Assembly (NCBI GenBank): GCA_012656075.1
Contig: JAAKBF010000203.1
Span: 496,001 to 560,000, forward strand
DNA from: Phytophthora hibernalis
Taxonomy: Eukaryota > Oomycota > Peronosporomycetes > Peronosporales > Peronosporaceae
Reading direction: 5' to 3'
Length of the DNA stretch: 64,000 bases
The notes under the pieces are model-generated. The model had not been told where the DNA came from, searched no databases, and was given only the letters and a program-made list of their open reading frames with translations. Position numbers and translations under genes: made by a program. Positions 1 to 12,126 of the stretch are shown here, in pieces (positions within the stretch are counted from its first letter, which is position 1; every line of letters begins with the position of its first letter).

Positions 1-419
1 ACTGCAATGATGAACTCTACATGTAGACGCTGTCTGCCTATTTTATAGAGTGTACTGCACGTAGCCCACCTTTGTAGATGTACGCAGTGGTCACGGTGGA
101 CGAGCAGCGACAATATGCGGAGGAGTCTGGTCCAACGCTAGCTTCAACACGTGCCTGCTCAAACCCTAAGACCTCGGTAGGTATCCGCTGCCGTTATATT
201 TAGCGCCGCGTTTCAAGCGCAGAAAGCCAAGCATAACGGATAACGGAGCCCATTCTCGCCACTTCCGAACAAGAAGCGTAGCGCAAACCCGTGGCCTAAG
301 GGCAGGAGCGAGCGATCTAAGTTGCAGCAGCGAGTGTTTTGCGTCGTTATTGGCCGTTTCGGAGTCGCAGCTCAGTGTGCAGAAGGCTTTGGCGAGCAGG
401 CGCCTTAGGCCTGCCAGCC
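1..419. other. Left-edge intergenic sequence
   Basis: No coding region could be supported here. The frame that continues into the kinase gene is open from about 339, but that stretch has no ATG before 420. The sequence probably holds the promoter and 5' leader of the kinase gene, and perhaps the end of a gene outside the window. Confidence 0.4.
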
Positions 420-2247
420 ATGGTGGCGATCTCAGCGCGTCGCAGCGAAGACCCGAGCCAAGCGGACGCGTCCAACAAGTTGTCTCGCCACCTGCTGCAC
501 CTCATGAGTCCGAGAGAAGCTCAGGACCAACACACGCCCTCGCGCTCGCTCTGGCGGCAGGCGCTACTGTGGCCCTCCAACCCCGCAATCCTCAAGAAAA
601 ACGGCCGCGTCGCAGCTCTCGAGAGGAATCGTAGCAACCAGAACGAACAGCAGTCGTGTACAAACAGTCAGAGCCACGGTACGGCGGATATTAGGACGGT
701 AGTCAACCAGGAACAGTGTCATGACCAGCCACAGGCAGAAAGCAGCGCCAGCCCCACCAAGTCGTCTACAGAGCGAGATAACAATCTCCACGATCTCAGC
801 AGCTCGGTCAAGAAGCTCGCACTTTTCAGTCTGCGTGCTACCGCCAAGGCGAGTGTTATCCATCCAACGACGTCGACGTCGCCGTTGAGGACTGTTTTCC
901 CATTGCCGGAGCCTCCGCTATGCATCGTCAAGCGCGCGTCGCTCTACCAAGAACTCCGCGAGTTTTGTGCTAACGGAGACCTCCACATCACCATGTTTCC
1001 AGACTATTTTAGTGACGAGGAGAAGCGAATGGTGCAAGCGGTGGCTCAGGAACTGCAGCTAGGGTGTCAGATTGGTGAAAAAATATTGCAGTCTACAAGC
1101 TGCAACATCGATCGCAGCGTTCAAGTCCGCAGCTAGGTGCCGATTCAACGAACCACAGCAATGTCGCCGATGATGTATATGTCGACGTTCATGAACTTGC
1201 CCAGCATGGCAAGGACGGTTTTATCGCAAAGCTGAGACTGCAGCGTCTGAGCTCAGGGAGTGGCGTCCGACGCAATATGCTCTGGGACGTGGCTGAGTTG
1301 AGCTCCACGGCAGATGGCATCGCTGATCCGGTGAACGAAGGAGAAGGAGGGGTATATGCAGTGCAGTCTCGATCCAGCGGTCAAAAGCTCGCGCTTTTCA
1401 AACCTGCTGAAGAGGAAAAGTTCGTCCGTGAGGGACTGATTGCTGGCGAAGGAGCTGTTCGAGAGGAAGCAGCCTATGTGCTCGATTCACGCAGCAACGG
1501 CTTCAGCGGTGTTCCCCGACGGCTGTTGCTCGACTGCGGCTTTCGACTGTGGGTCGGTCTAAGCAAGGAGCTGTGCAGCGCTTCATGGCCAGCAGCATTG
1601 GCAGCATGGAGAGCTTCGGCATGCCGTTCGATCTCGAGAAGGCGCGTGAGTTCGTGCCAGTGGGCCAAGTGCACCGAATTGCGCTGCTAGACGTGCGAGT
1701 GTTCAACACGGATCGTCACCCTGGGAATATTCTTCTCATCGGCGAAAAGAAACCATACACAATGGTGCCTATCGACCACGGTTGCGTTCTTCCTAGCTGG
1801 TTTCACCTATCGGAAGCACGCTTCGACTGGATCGAGTACCCGCAAACTCGTGTGGCGTTCTCACCTGCAGCTCTGCAGTACATCGCCGCACTAGACGCCG
1901 ATCGAGACGCTAAGGTTCTCCGCGCGCTCGGTATCCGTGAAGAATGTGTGACTACACTCAAGATCTGTACGCTCTTCCTGAAGCTTGCAGCCTCGCGAGG
2001 CAAGACGCTGTACTGGATGGGCAACTTCATGGCCCGCGACGGATGTTTCCAGCAGCCTTCAAGACTGGAACTTGCGGTGCAATCCGCGTGCGAGCGAGCT
2101 GGAATCCCTTATACGTTTCAACCCAACGAGTTCGACGAGCACCGTGGCGAGATCGAATTGGGTGTTCTCAGTCGCCGTCCACCCCACGAGTTTTTCCTCG
2201 CGCTCGAGCACTTGCTGCTGAGGGCGATGAACAATGACGAGTCTTAG
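420..2247 (+). CDS. Type II phosphatidylinositol 4-kinase-like protein (PI4K gamma-like), frame broken twice
   Basis: Predicted lipid kinase that phosphorylates phosphatidylinositol at membranes, or a protein kinase of the same fold, as in plant PI4K gamma. The ATP-site signature FKPAEEE lies near 1400, followed by GEGAVREEAAYVLD and a GVP motif at 1508-1516. The catalytic segment LDVRVFNTDRHPGNILL (from 1690) and the metal-binding PIDHGCVLP (about 1768-1795) match the D-x-x-x-x-N and D-x-G elements of this family. The N-terminal ~220 residues are low complexity. ATG at 420 is the first ATG in frame. The frame changes near the A-run 1078-1083 and at the C-run 1514-1517; one extra C there restores GVPPT, a family hallmark, so a missing base is likelier than decay. 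Restored length is about 609 residues. The family is fairly sure; the substrate is not. Confidence 0.75.
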
Positions 2248-2431
2248 GCGCAGCGAACAGTGACGGCGAATATTTGTCCACTCGTAGCTAGTTAGCTCTT
2301 CTTATCGCTCCCTGGGCAACAACAACCAATTCAGTAGTAGACAATGTAGCCATCTCACACAGCAACGCCTTTTGTCCCGTATTTAAGCTAAGATGGCTAC
2401 ACTTTGACCAAGAGCTCAATTGATTGGCAGC

Positions 2432-3293
2432 ATGACGAACACCTCAACTATGCGCGCCTCCTCGTCGTCAGATGAAGCTGATTGGCGGGCGTGTGTGGAG
2501 TACGAGACCAAGCGCGTAGTCGTGGGCGACCTGGAGGTGCAGGTGTTCCAGATGGAGGAGCTGCCGGTGGCCGCGTCGCTCTTCATGTTGGCCGAGATGG
2601 ACGCCAACGTGACGGAGATCTCGGGTACACGTCTCTGGACAGGCTCACACTTCCTATCCCGGGTGGGATACGCTGCGATTGTATTGCTCACTATTGGCAA
2701 TTGTTTGCTGACTTGTGTTGCTGCTGCTATAGTATTTGTGGCGTCATCCTGAACTTGTGCAAGGCAAGCGCGTGCTGGAGCTGGGAGCTGGCACCGGCAT
2801 CTGCAGCATCGTGTCGTCCAAGCTCGGAGCTGTGAAGTGTCTGGCTACCGATGGAGATGGAGAAGTGGTGGATCTGTTGACCAAGAACATGCAGGTGAAC
2901 GACGTGGAGGGTGTTGTGACGGCCCGCTCGCTGTTTTGGGGAGACGAGCCGTCGGCGCAGACGCTGTTGGAGGAGTTTCCCGGGGCTTTCACGGATGCTG
3001 ACGTCGTGCTGGCGGGTGATGTGCTCTACAAGAGCGAGCTACTTCCGCTGCTTTTTGCCACGGTGACGCGTGTGCTGAAGGCAGAGGGCGGTGTCGAGCG
3101 AGCGTTCGTGTTGTGCCACATTCCTCGCGCCGATGTGACGCATGATTTAGTGCAGAAGCAGATTACTGACTCTGGGCTCAAGTTCGAGGAGGTTAAATTG
3201 CCTGCGGAGGATATCGCGGATGCCGCAGCAGAGCTGGAAGAGTGTCCCATTGAAGACGTGGAACGTGCCAAACTGTACTATATCACCAAGTAA
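2432..3293 (+). CDS. METTL21-type protein-lysine methyltransferase
   Basis: S-adenosylmethionine-dependent methyltransferase of the seven-beta-strand MTF16 family, which usually modifies lysines on chaperones, elongation factors or other non-histone proteins. There are two exons, 2432-2662 and 2733-3293, with a 70-base intron ending in CTATAG. Splicing joins GTRLWTGSHFLSR to YLWRHPELVQGKRVLELGAG, which recreates the family's LW...HPELV...ELGAGTG block. Motif I is VLELGAGTGICSI and the post-II motif is DVVLAGDVLY. ATG at 2432 is the first ATG in frame after a non-ATG stretch. Restored length is about 263 residues, typical for the family, and the frame is intact. Its 3' end faces that of the GNL1-like gene, 98 bases away. 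Substrate unknown. Confidence 0.85.
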
Positions 3294-3391
3294 TGCTACC
3301 AGGCAAGTACATGTTGCAGATCGGTACCTGTGCTGAATTCGTGGAAGGCAAAACTTGTCTATTTCGTAGAGAAAACCATACTCGCCATTGC

Positions 3392-5970
3392 TTAATCCTC
3401 ATCGCTTTCATCATCGCTCGAGTCCGAGTCCAACAGACTGAATGCGTTGACCGGCCCCGGCTGTTGAGTCTTTCTTGTCGAAGGCTGCGCCGCTGAGGAA
3501 TCGTCTTCCTCCTCTTCATCAGAGCTATCTTCTTCATCCTCTCGTTCGCCATCAGCGTCACCCTCACCACCAGCCTTGAGTAACGCGTCTTCCTCTTCGC
3601 AGTACTTCGCGATGCTGGCCGGCGTGATGTCCTTGCCAGTATAGTCAGGAGGAAGGAAAAAGAGGGGAAGAATTCCATCCACCGTATCGCGCACCAGCTC
3701 CGATCCAGCACGCTGGTGATCCGGTCTACCCCGACGGTCTGTGCGGTAGCCGCGCTTTTCAGCGTATGCTTCGCACAGCGTCCACGGTGTCCATTCCTGC
3801 AGAATTGGGCAAACACACAGAAAACAGTTAGCAGGAGCAACAATTGTAAGCATGACAATGCAACACAGTACCAGTTCTTCTTCCAGGCCATCGAAGAGCT
3901 GAGTGCGAGGTTTCAGGTCCAAAATTTTCTCCAACACTACATGATCCGCCAGGAAACGCACTGCAGAGTATGGCTCCCGAATCTAGCAGCAATAATAAGA
4001 CACCACGACTCAGCAGTGAGATGAGAGCACAACGCACGGCTCACCGCACAATCAACCTTCCTTACCTGTGAGTACGGGTACAGTCCGCTGAGCTCTTGCA
4101 GATACTTTGGCACACCGGCAAACGGGAACACGAGACCAGGACAGTCACAGATGCAGATCTCAGGAGCAATCAGTATAGTCTGGAGTCTCTTCGTGTGCCC
4201 TGGCGTGTGCGAGACGCTAACAATTTTCTTGCCGGCTAATGCATTCAGCACACTTGACTTGCCGACGTTGGGATGGCCAATGAGTCCAATGGTCACCTTA
4301 GGAGTGTTGGCGTGACCAATGGCTCCAGCGCTGCCCGGGACAGTGGGGTCTGTCGACACAGCTGCCAGCGCCGACTGCAGGCGAACTTGGAAATGGCCCT
4401 TAAGCTCGGCATGCTCCTCACGTTCGCACCGAGGGCACAGCAAGTAGCCCCGGAAATCGCATCTGATTCGTCTTTGACATTAGCATCAGCCTTGCTTGGC
4501 CGACCACCAGATGTGCACGACATGCAAGCTACAACAGCATCATCACATCCACAATGCTGGCACTCATGAACGACAAGGCCGTCTTCGCCAGTCCCTCCCT
4601 TTCGGACGCCACGGCTCTTATGTTTCCGCTTGTTACGTCGCTTGCCACCCGCCTTCTTCTTCTCTTGCACTGCGTCATATTGTTGTTGCAATGTTTCTTG
4701 TTCAGACACACTTGCGTTGAGCTCCTCGGCAAGTTGTTGTGCTTCAGCAGGGTCAATACCGCAAGACACTAAAATGTCCACGGCACCCTTGACAGCCGAC
4801 ACGTCTCCTACTTCCAACTTTTTGCTGCAAATGTAAGAAAATGGCGTTAGACAAGTCATTCCAAATCAAAGCATACCAAAAATCAAATTCGATCTCTTGC
4901 CTGAGCACTCGACGACGAGTACTGACGTCATTATCGCCGTGTACAGCATTGGAGCGGGACGAGAAGCAGACTAGCTGTGCCAACGGGAATTTTCCGGCCA
5001 AGTAGCGCTTCCAAAGCTGGACCACGGTGGTTGGGATCAGATCAACCTTGTTGAGCACCACCACCATCGGTTTTTGAGTATCTTGGTCACGAGGTCGTAC
5101 ACGGATGCAGGAATGTGCAGCAGCGGGTTGCGCACATCAGCCACGACCACTACGTGTGTGGCACGCTCCGTAACACGCCAGAGCTCACGCCAGACCTCCA
5201 GGTTGTGCTCGAAGTGATTCAAATGTTCGTTGTCGTATTTGTCGTGGATCTTGGTCAGCCACTGATCGAACATGAGGCTCTCGTTGTTGTCCACTACACA
5301 CAAACCCAGCCAACACACCACCAAAAAGTCAGCTAGGCAGCAAGGCAGCACAATAAACAACACCAATCCCTACACAACTAGTTTCAACGAACCTTTCTCC
5401 TTGGACATACTGTACGTCCACTTGGGTCGCTTGGGATGGTCCAGAATCGGGTCGCGTTCGCTCACCGTAGCCAGCAGCGGCGTCTCTCTTGGCCAAATCC
5501 AACGGGCGTTGGCCCTCCATGAGTCTCAGCTGGATCTGCTCCTTGGTCTCCTTCACAAAGAAGCTTGAGAGCTCCTTGCCCACCGAGTCCTTATTGTTCT
5601 TGCCCAGCGCCACTGTAAGCTTCAGACGGGAGCTGAGGTCGTTGTCCAGGTCGTTGTTCCGCGCGAAAAAGTCCGGCTCAGCATGGAAAGCTTCGACCTC
5701 GTCGTCCTCATCTTCATCCCCAATTGCCGACGGTTTGTCGGCGTAGAACGCCTCGTATTGCGCGCTCTGCAGGTCCTGCGCCGCCTCCTCGTCCTTGCGA
5801 GAGGCCAGACGCTGCTTGCGCGCGCGCAGCTGCTGCTTCTTCTGCTTGCCGCTGAAGCTGGCGGTCACCGAAGTTTTGGCGCGCTCCTTGCGCTGCTGCT
5901 TGAGCGTGTCCAGCTCCTCGCGGCGACGCGCGTGCAGCGCCGCCTCACGTCGAGCCTGTTCCAGTTCCAT
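3392..5970 (-). CDS. GNL1: GNL1-like circularly permuted GTPase
   Basis: Member of the YlqF/YawG (HSR1-MMR1) GTPases, in which G4 precedes G1; relatives work in ribosome assembly or nuclear-cytoplasmic shuttling. Order seen: basic N-terminus with SGKQKKQQLRARKQRL, acidic stretch, DVRNPLLH, the G4 box VVVLNKVDLIP, a cysteine-rich insert, the G1 box IGHPNVGKSS, G2/G3 SVSHTPGHTK and DCPGL, then CEAYAEKRGY and an acidic serine tail, as in animal GNL1. Introns seen: about 5310-5380, 4825-4876 (52 bases), 3983-4065 and 3797-3871. The frame is lost at 5071-5075 (five Ts on the plus strand; a sixth restores KKPMVVVLNK) and at 4448-4451. Restored length is about 765 residues. Starts divergently 162 bases from IFT172. 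Confidence 0.87.
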
Positions 5971-5990
5971 CGTCGCAATGACGCAGCCAG

Positions 5991-6013
5991 TCAAATGATG
6001 GTCATTCATTTGA
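5991..6013. promoter_or_regulatory. Inverted repeat with Inr-like TCATT in the GNL1/IFT172 divergent promoter
   Basis: An exact inverted repeat, TCAAATGA and TCATTTGA, is separated by seven bases (5999-6005). It sits in the 162-base gap between two divergent start codons. Oomycete core promoters often carry an Inr with consensus like TCAYTYY; both strands here offer TCATT-type matches (GTCATTCATTTG on plus). The reading as a shared initiator is inference. Confidence 0.35.
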
Positions 6014-6132
6014 GGGGGCAGTAAAACGGGATTTGAAGCCACTTGAGAGATGGCTACATTTTCGATGCGTCGCTTCAAGATCGCAATGACCGAGAGGCAC
6101 TGGGGATTCAAAGCGACCAAGACGAGAGCAGG

Positions 6133-9100
6133 ATGCAGCTGCGCCATCTGACGTCGTTGCTGCAGGCCACTGAGGGCATGTGCAAGGTCACGGCCATTGC
6201 CTTCTCGCCCAACAACCGGCGACTGGCAGTGGTGACTGTGGACCGCGTCGTGCACTTGTTCGATGCGCAGACTGGTGAGCGCAAGGACAAGTTCTCCACC
6301 AAGCCAGCCGATAAGGTAATGGAGACTTATGTGTACTGCTTTGGTCTGCTTCTCGACTCACTCTACGCGACAGGGCGACAAGAACTACATTGTGCGCGCT
6401 CTCGAGTTCTCGCCGGACTCGTCCAAGCTCGCAGTGGCGCAGAGCGACAACATCGTGTTCGTGTACAAGATTGGACTCGAATGGGGCGACAAGAAGAGCA
6501 TCTGCAACAAGTTCGCGCAGCCCAGCTCCATCACGTCGCTCACGTGGCCAAGCACGCACCCGAATGAAATCGTCTTCGGGCTCGCTGACGGCAAGGTCAA
6601 GGTTGGCCAGTTGCGCAGCAACAAACCAGCCACTCTTTACGCGTCTGGGTCCTATGTATCCCGGGTGTGCAGCAACCCGGAGGGAACCGCTATCTTGTCG
6701 GCGCACTACGACGGTGCTATTTATCGCTTCATCTTTGATGATGTTACCGGAGGCCCCACGCACGCTAAGCTCGTGGTGCACTCGTGTGTGCCCTACGCAC
6801 TCTCGTGGGGCGAAAGCATCGTAGCTGCGGGAAACGATCGCCGTGTTTCATTCTATGACAAGGATGGTGCTCAACTACGCACGTTCGACTACTCCGGGGA
6901 CGAAAAGTGCGGCGAGTTCACTTGCAGCGTCTTTAATCCGACAGGCGAGTCTGTCGTTGTGGGTAACTTTGACTCGTTCTACACCTTCAACTTTCAGCAT
7001 AAAACTGAATCGTGGGAGCTCGTGGGGAGTAAGAGTATTCCTAATCTCTACTCGGTCACAGCACTGGCTTGAAGCATGACGGCAGCCGCCTAGCCGTAGG
7101 ATCAGTGTGTGGAGCTTTGGATCTGTACGATGCCTGCGTGCGCCGCTACCGCTATAAGGGCAAGTTCGAGTTCACGTACGTGTCGTTAAGCCAAGTGATT
7201 GTCAAGCGACTCGCCAATGGTGCACGAGTTGTGGTACGCTCTGCTTTTGGCTGCGAGATCACCAAACTAAACGTGTTTCAGGATCGGTTCCTCGTGGGCA
7301 ACACGACTAACACGATTCTCGTCGGAGATCTCGACACGTCACGAATTAGTGAGGTGCAGTGGCAGTCTACAGGTGCTGAGAAGTACATGCTGGACAATGA
7401 GAGCGTCTGTATTGTATACCAGGCGGGTGAACTGTCACTTATCGAGTATGGGCAAAACGAGTTACTAGGGTCCGTGAGGACGGAGCACCTTAACACTCAT
7501 CTGCTCAGTGTGCGTATTAACGAGCGGCCTCCACTCCCCATGCCGCAAGACGGTGGTGATCCGACACCACCCCGGAGAACAAGAAAGTTGCATACCTACT
7601 AGATCTGCAGACTATCTGCATCACGGATCTCCACGCTCGTGCTGCCTCCACAGTCAACCATGATTCCCGTGTAGACTGGCTGGAGCTCAACTCGCGCGGA
7701 AATTTGCTTCTGTTCCGAGACAAGAGACGCCAACTTCACCTCTTTGATCTCGATTCGCAAAAGCGAAGCACCCTGCTCAATTACTGCAATTACGTGCAGT
7801 GGGTGCCTGAATCGGACGTGGTCGTAGCGCAGAATCGTGGAAACCTATCGGTCTGGTACAATATCCGTTCGCCTGACAAAGCTACGATCTACCAGATCAA
7901 AGGTGATGTAGAGCAGATTGAGCGCGGTAATGGACGCACTGAAGTGATTGTGGACGAAGGTATGAATACGGCCTCTTATCAGCTGGATGAATCCCTGATT
8001 GCCTTCGGTGCTGCTGTGGATGACGGGCATCTCGTGAATGCGATGTCCATTCTGAACCTCTCGAGCTCACGCCCGAGACTGAGGCTATGTGGAGTCAACT
8101 GAGCCAGGAAGCTTTGACGCAGAATGACCACCGCATTGCCGAACGCTGCGCTGCAGCTTTAGGAGATGTCGCTCGCTCCAGATACTTGCGAAAGCTAAAC
8201 AAGCTGGACTGGCAGGAAAAAGACCGCCTCAACGGACTTGCTCACTGGAAAGTCCGTGCTCAAATTGCAGTGCTCAAGAACGACTACCGCAGCGCCGAAC
8301 ACTTGCTGCTTGCTCAGGGTCAAGTTGACGAAGCTATTGAGATGTATCAGCACTTGCACAAATGGGAAGATGCTATCCGTGTGGCCGATGCAAAGAATCA
8401 CGCTGGGTGTGAGCAGATGAAAAGAAGTTACTATGACTACCTTGTGGAATCCCGTCAGGAGGAGAAGGCCGCTGCAGTTAAGGTCAAGGACGGTGACTAC
8501 GCGAGCGCAGTGAGTTTATACCTGAAGGGTGGTCTACCTGCAAAGGCTGCGCAGCTGTTGAACCAGCGAAACCTCGGCAGAGATCACAAGCAGCTTCTTG
8601 AGACAGTAGCCGAAGCCCTGTATTCGGCTGGCATGTTCGAGAAGGCTGGTGATCAGTTTGAGAAGATGGAGCAGGAGAGTCGTGCGCTAGCAGCATTCAT
8701 CAAAGCTAATGCATTCCGAAAGGCAGTTGAGCTCTCGCGGAAGCACTTCCCGGACAAAGTCCTGCGTCTCGAGGAAGCTTGGGGTGACTACCTCGTATCT
8801 CAAAAACAAATGGACATGGCTATCAATCATTACATCGAAGGCAATGTGCCTACGAAGGCGGTCGAGGCCGCACTAAATTCACGGCAGTGGGCCAAGGCCA
8901 GCCAGCTTGTGGAGAATTTGGAGGATGATGTCTCGTTGCCGTACTACCGTCGACTTGCTCGCCACTACCAGGATGCAGGCAATCTGGAGCAGGCCGAGCG
9001 CTGCTTTATCAAGGCTGACGCTGCTCGAGATGCCGTTGAAATGTATACACGCGCCAACAAATGGGACGCTGCCTATCAGGTTGCGCTCAACCACTTGGAC

Positions 9101-11541
9101 AAGTACGAGACTGAGCGGCTATACGTTGAGCAAGCCCACCGCATGGAGCGTGCTGGTAAGTTCAAGGAAGCCGAGAAACTCTTCCTAACTGTGAACGAGC
9201 CGGACCTGGCCATCAACATGTACAAGAACCACAAGAACTACGAACAAATGATTCGCCTTGTTACCAAGTACCGCAAGGATCTGCTCAAGGACACCCATCT
9301 GTATTTGGCTCAGCAGCTTGAACATGAGGGTAACTACAAGGAAGCCGAGCACCACTTTGCAGAGGCCGGCGAGTGGCAAGCTGCAGTCAACATGTACCGC
9401 TCAAACGATATGTGGGACGAAGCTATCCGTGTTGCCAAGTTCCACGGCGGCATCAATGCATCCAAGCGCGTGGCTTACGCTTGGGCCATGGACCTGGGTG
9501 GTGAGCAGGGCGCCAAACTGCTCACCCGTCTAGGTCTTATCGAGCCGGCAATCGACTATGCTATTGAAAGTGGTGCATTTGAGCATGCCTTTGAGCTTGC
9601 ACGCAACTGTGCTACCAAGAAGCTGCCAGAGGTTCATCTCAAACACGCATTGTTTTTGGAGGACGAGGAGCGTTTCAAGGAAGCAGAAGAAGAGTTCATT
9701 AAGGCTGGTAAGCCTCGTGAAGCCCTGGACATGTATGTGCACCAGCAAGATTGGCAAAATGCTATGCGGGTTGCAGAAAGCGCCGACCCGGCGTCCGTAG
9801 CAGACGTCTTTATCGCACAGGCAAGACTCTGGATTGAACGTAAGGAACACCAGCGAGCCGAAGGGTTTTTCCTCAGCGCCGGCAAACCAGAGTTGGCTCT
9901 CGCTGCTTATTTGGAGGCTTCGATGTGGGTCGATGCAGTGCGAATTGCTAAGCGCCACCTTCCGCACAAGCTTATGGAAGTCAACATGGCCCACCAGCGC
10001 GTCATTTTCTCCGGTGGCCCGAAGAAGAAAGAGGAGCTTATGGAGGCCTGTGAAATGTGGGTAGCGTCCCAGCAGTATGTTCAGGCCATTGACGCGTATC
10101 TGTCGATCTCAGTTGACCAGATCAGCGATCTTGGGAGCTAGAAGAGTTGTGGGCGAACGCTATCGAGTTATGTGCACGACCCGAGTCGCTATAAGTCGAT
10201 CGTGGAGGAAGTGGCATCGCGCTTGTTAGGCATGTCGCGCTTTGATTCTGCAGCGGGGCACTTCCAATCTATTGACAAGATGAACGAAGCGCTGGACTGT
10301 TATCTGCGCGTGAACAACTGGGCTGCAGCGCAGAAGCTTTGCGAACAACACGCTCCGGAGTTGCTCCCTCGCCTTGAGCGTGCGCAACAGGCAAGCGCCT
10401 TTGGGTCTGCTGGTCACCAGCCATCAGAAGCAAAAATGGCTGGCAGCTCGTACACTCCATCAGCAGATGCCAAAGTTCAGTACGCCTCGGAGAAGAAGGA
10501 GTCAAAGATCATTTCTGGCGGGGGAGAAGGTGACGATGGCGGGCGCGGCACTAGTGCGCTTGACGCGTGGATGCAGCGCGGTGAATGGGACAAAGTGCTG
10601 TCTTCAGCAGCCAAACACGGGCCTGGGTCACTGGCGAAGTACTTAGTTCTACGGTGCTCTCGGCTGTGTGAACACGACGAGATCGATACCGCTATCAAAA
10701 CTATAGCCGACTACGGCATCCCGCTTGATGCAGATGCTCTGGACATGACAGAAAAACTTGTCCAGAAAACGCTCGGATGCGCCCATGGTATTGAAGACAA
10801 CGCAGAGCACCAAGCGGCTTTACCAGAGCTGGTGATGTGCTTGCGAAAGCTTGTGAAGGATCTGCGTGCTAACGGCAAAGACTTCCCAAGCTCGAGAGTT
10901 AAAAAATGGAGCAGTGGTTGCTGGTGGCACACTTCTTTGCGATCAAGCACCAGGCATCGAGTGCAGGACTTGACGATCTCGTCGCCAAGATCAGCATGTC
11001 GTTGCTACGATTTGTGGCCGTGCTCCCCGCAGACAAGATGTTTTACCTCGCTGGCATCGCTACGAGGAAGAAAAAGTGGCTGAGTGCTGCATTCGTGTAC
11101 TTTAACCGCTACCTGGATCTATGTGAAGCTATCGATGATGGTGATGCCAGCAACCTGGACAACACCGACTTTATCGGCACCGACATTCCTTCTCCGCTAG
11201 ACTTCGCGCTACCGGAGTCGCATTATCTGGCCGAGGAGAGCGCCCGCGAGGAGATTCGGGACTGGGTGCTTACGATTTCGATGGACCAGCAAGTGGCCGA
11301 GAAGCTTCCGGAGCGCGCGTGTCTGAACTGCAAGGCCAGCATCTACGAGGCGGCGCTGCAGTGCTCCGAGTGCAAGACGGCGTCGGAGTCGTGCATCGTC
11401 ACAGGTTTCCCGGTGGCCGCCAAGACGACGGTGCACTGCGCCACGTGCAAGGTCATCGCCGACCGCGAGACGTGGAACAAGTGGGTCAAGCAGTTCGGTA
11501 ACTGCCCGTGGTGCTCGGCCCCACAGAAGATGAGCTACTGA
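6133..11541 (+). CDS. IFT172: Intraflagellar transport protein IFT172
   Basis: Peripheral subunit of the IFT-B train that moves cargo along the flagellum, acting at tip turnaround. The N-terminal WD40-type half runs from MQLRHLTSLL through KVTAIAFSPNN, CTVDRVV-like VVTVDRVVHLFD and DKFSTKPAD; the C-terminal half is TPR-like alpha-solenoid repeats (about 8087-11250). It aligns along its whole length with animal IFT172. The only clear intron is 6316-6373 (58 bases). ATG at 6133 matches the known family start. Frame breaks fall at 7071, 7570-7573, 8054, 10133-10135, near 10170 and 10901-10906. In each case one or two added bases restore conserved text such as TALAWKHDGSR, PENKKVAYLLD and LELTPETEAMW. 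Restored length is about 1785 residues. The tail has four CxxC pairs (CLNC, CSEC, CATC, CPWC), suggesting a zinc ribbon. Confidence 0.95.
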
Positions 11542-12034
11542 GCTTTGGCTTTCAATATGCTGCTGCTTTTCAAGCTGTTGTTGCCTTTTATCTGTTCAAT
11601 GATGACTCACCCACTTCACTTGCCTTTTCGGTTGACTTGCAAGTCATAATCATAATGATCTGTGCTCGTAACTGTGTCTATTGTACGTGAGGAACATATT
11701 GGCCTATAGCGTTCTGAAGCTCGCCGATCTTACAACTTGGCTTAAACTCAATGAGTAAGGAAACTAATGCTCTACCTGACAAGTAGGGCTGCCTATTGGG
11801 TTTAGTGATCCATGGGTTTCAATTTATGAAGGAGGTGGAATGGCCGTTGGCTCAGGAACTCACTACTTTAGGGTGACTGACAGGGGGCCGGTCCCCGCCC
11901 AATCACTTTAAATTCGCTCCGTCAGCAACAATGCCCTCACTGTATAAATGACTGCTGTCAGGCTGCCACCATTGGGCCTTTTACTTAATTTAAGTGGAAA
12001 CCCCTGTAAAAATGTAAAAAGTCGATTAAAAACG
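11542..12034. other. Intergenic sequence downstream of IFT172
   Basis: No gene is recognised. The first part should be the IFT172 3' leader and polyadenylation region. The part from about 11750 is unlike the neighbours and leads into a TGTAAAAATGTAAAAA stretch at 12005-12020 next to the hairpin; it may be transposon-derived. Confidence 0.35.
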
Positions 12035-12126
12035 TGGCAATTAGTGGGATATCTCAGATCTTTGGCAAGCAGTCCAGTTGCTGCTGGACTGCTTGCCAAA
12101 GATCTGAGATATCCCACTAATTGCCA
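12035..12126. repeat. Perfect 43-base inverted repeat (hairpin) with 6-base loop
   Basis: The left arm is 12035-12077, the loop TTGCTG is 12078-12083 and the right arm is 12084-12126. The arms are exact reverse complements by eye, beginning TGGCAATTAG and ending CTAATTGCCA. This would form a very stable hairpin in RNA or cruciform DNA. It abuts the start of the GH16 pseudogene. It could be a MITE-like element, a transposon end or a small fold-back error; sequence alone does not decide. Confidence 0.9.

Noticed and set aside
8087..10141. The long middle frame of IFT172 as a separate TPR protein
   Set aside because: It starts in the middle of conserved IFT172 text and both ends continue in other frames after one-base corrections.
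420..11541. Reading the interrupted kinase and IFT172 genes as pseudogenes
   Set aside because: All breaks are one- or two-base losses, mostly in homopolymers, with no substitution stops and full conservation between them. The same damage hits essential genes across the window, so sequence error is the simpler cause.
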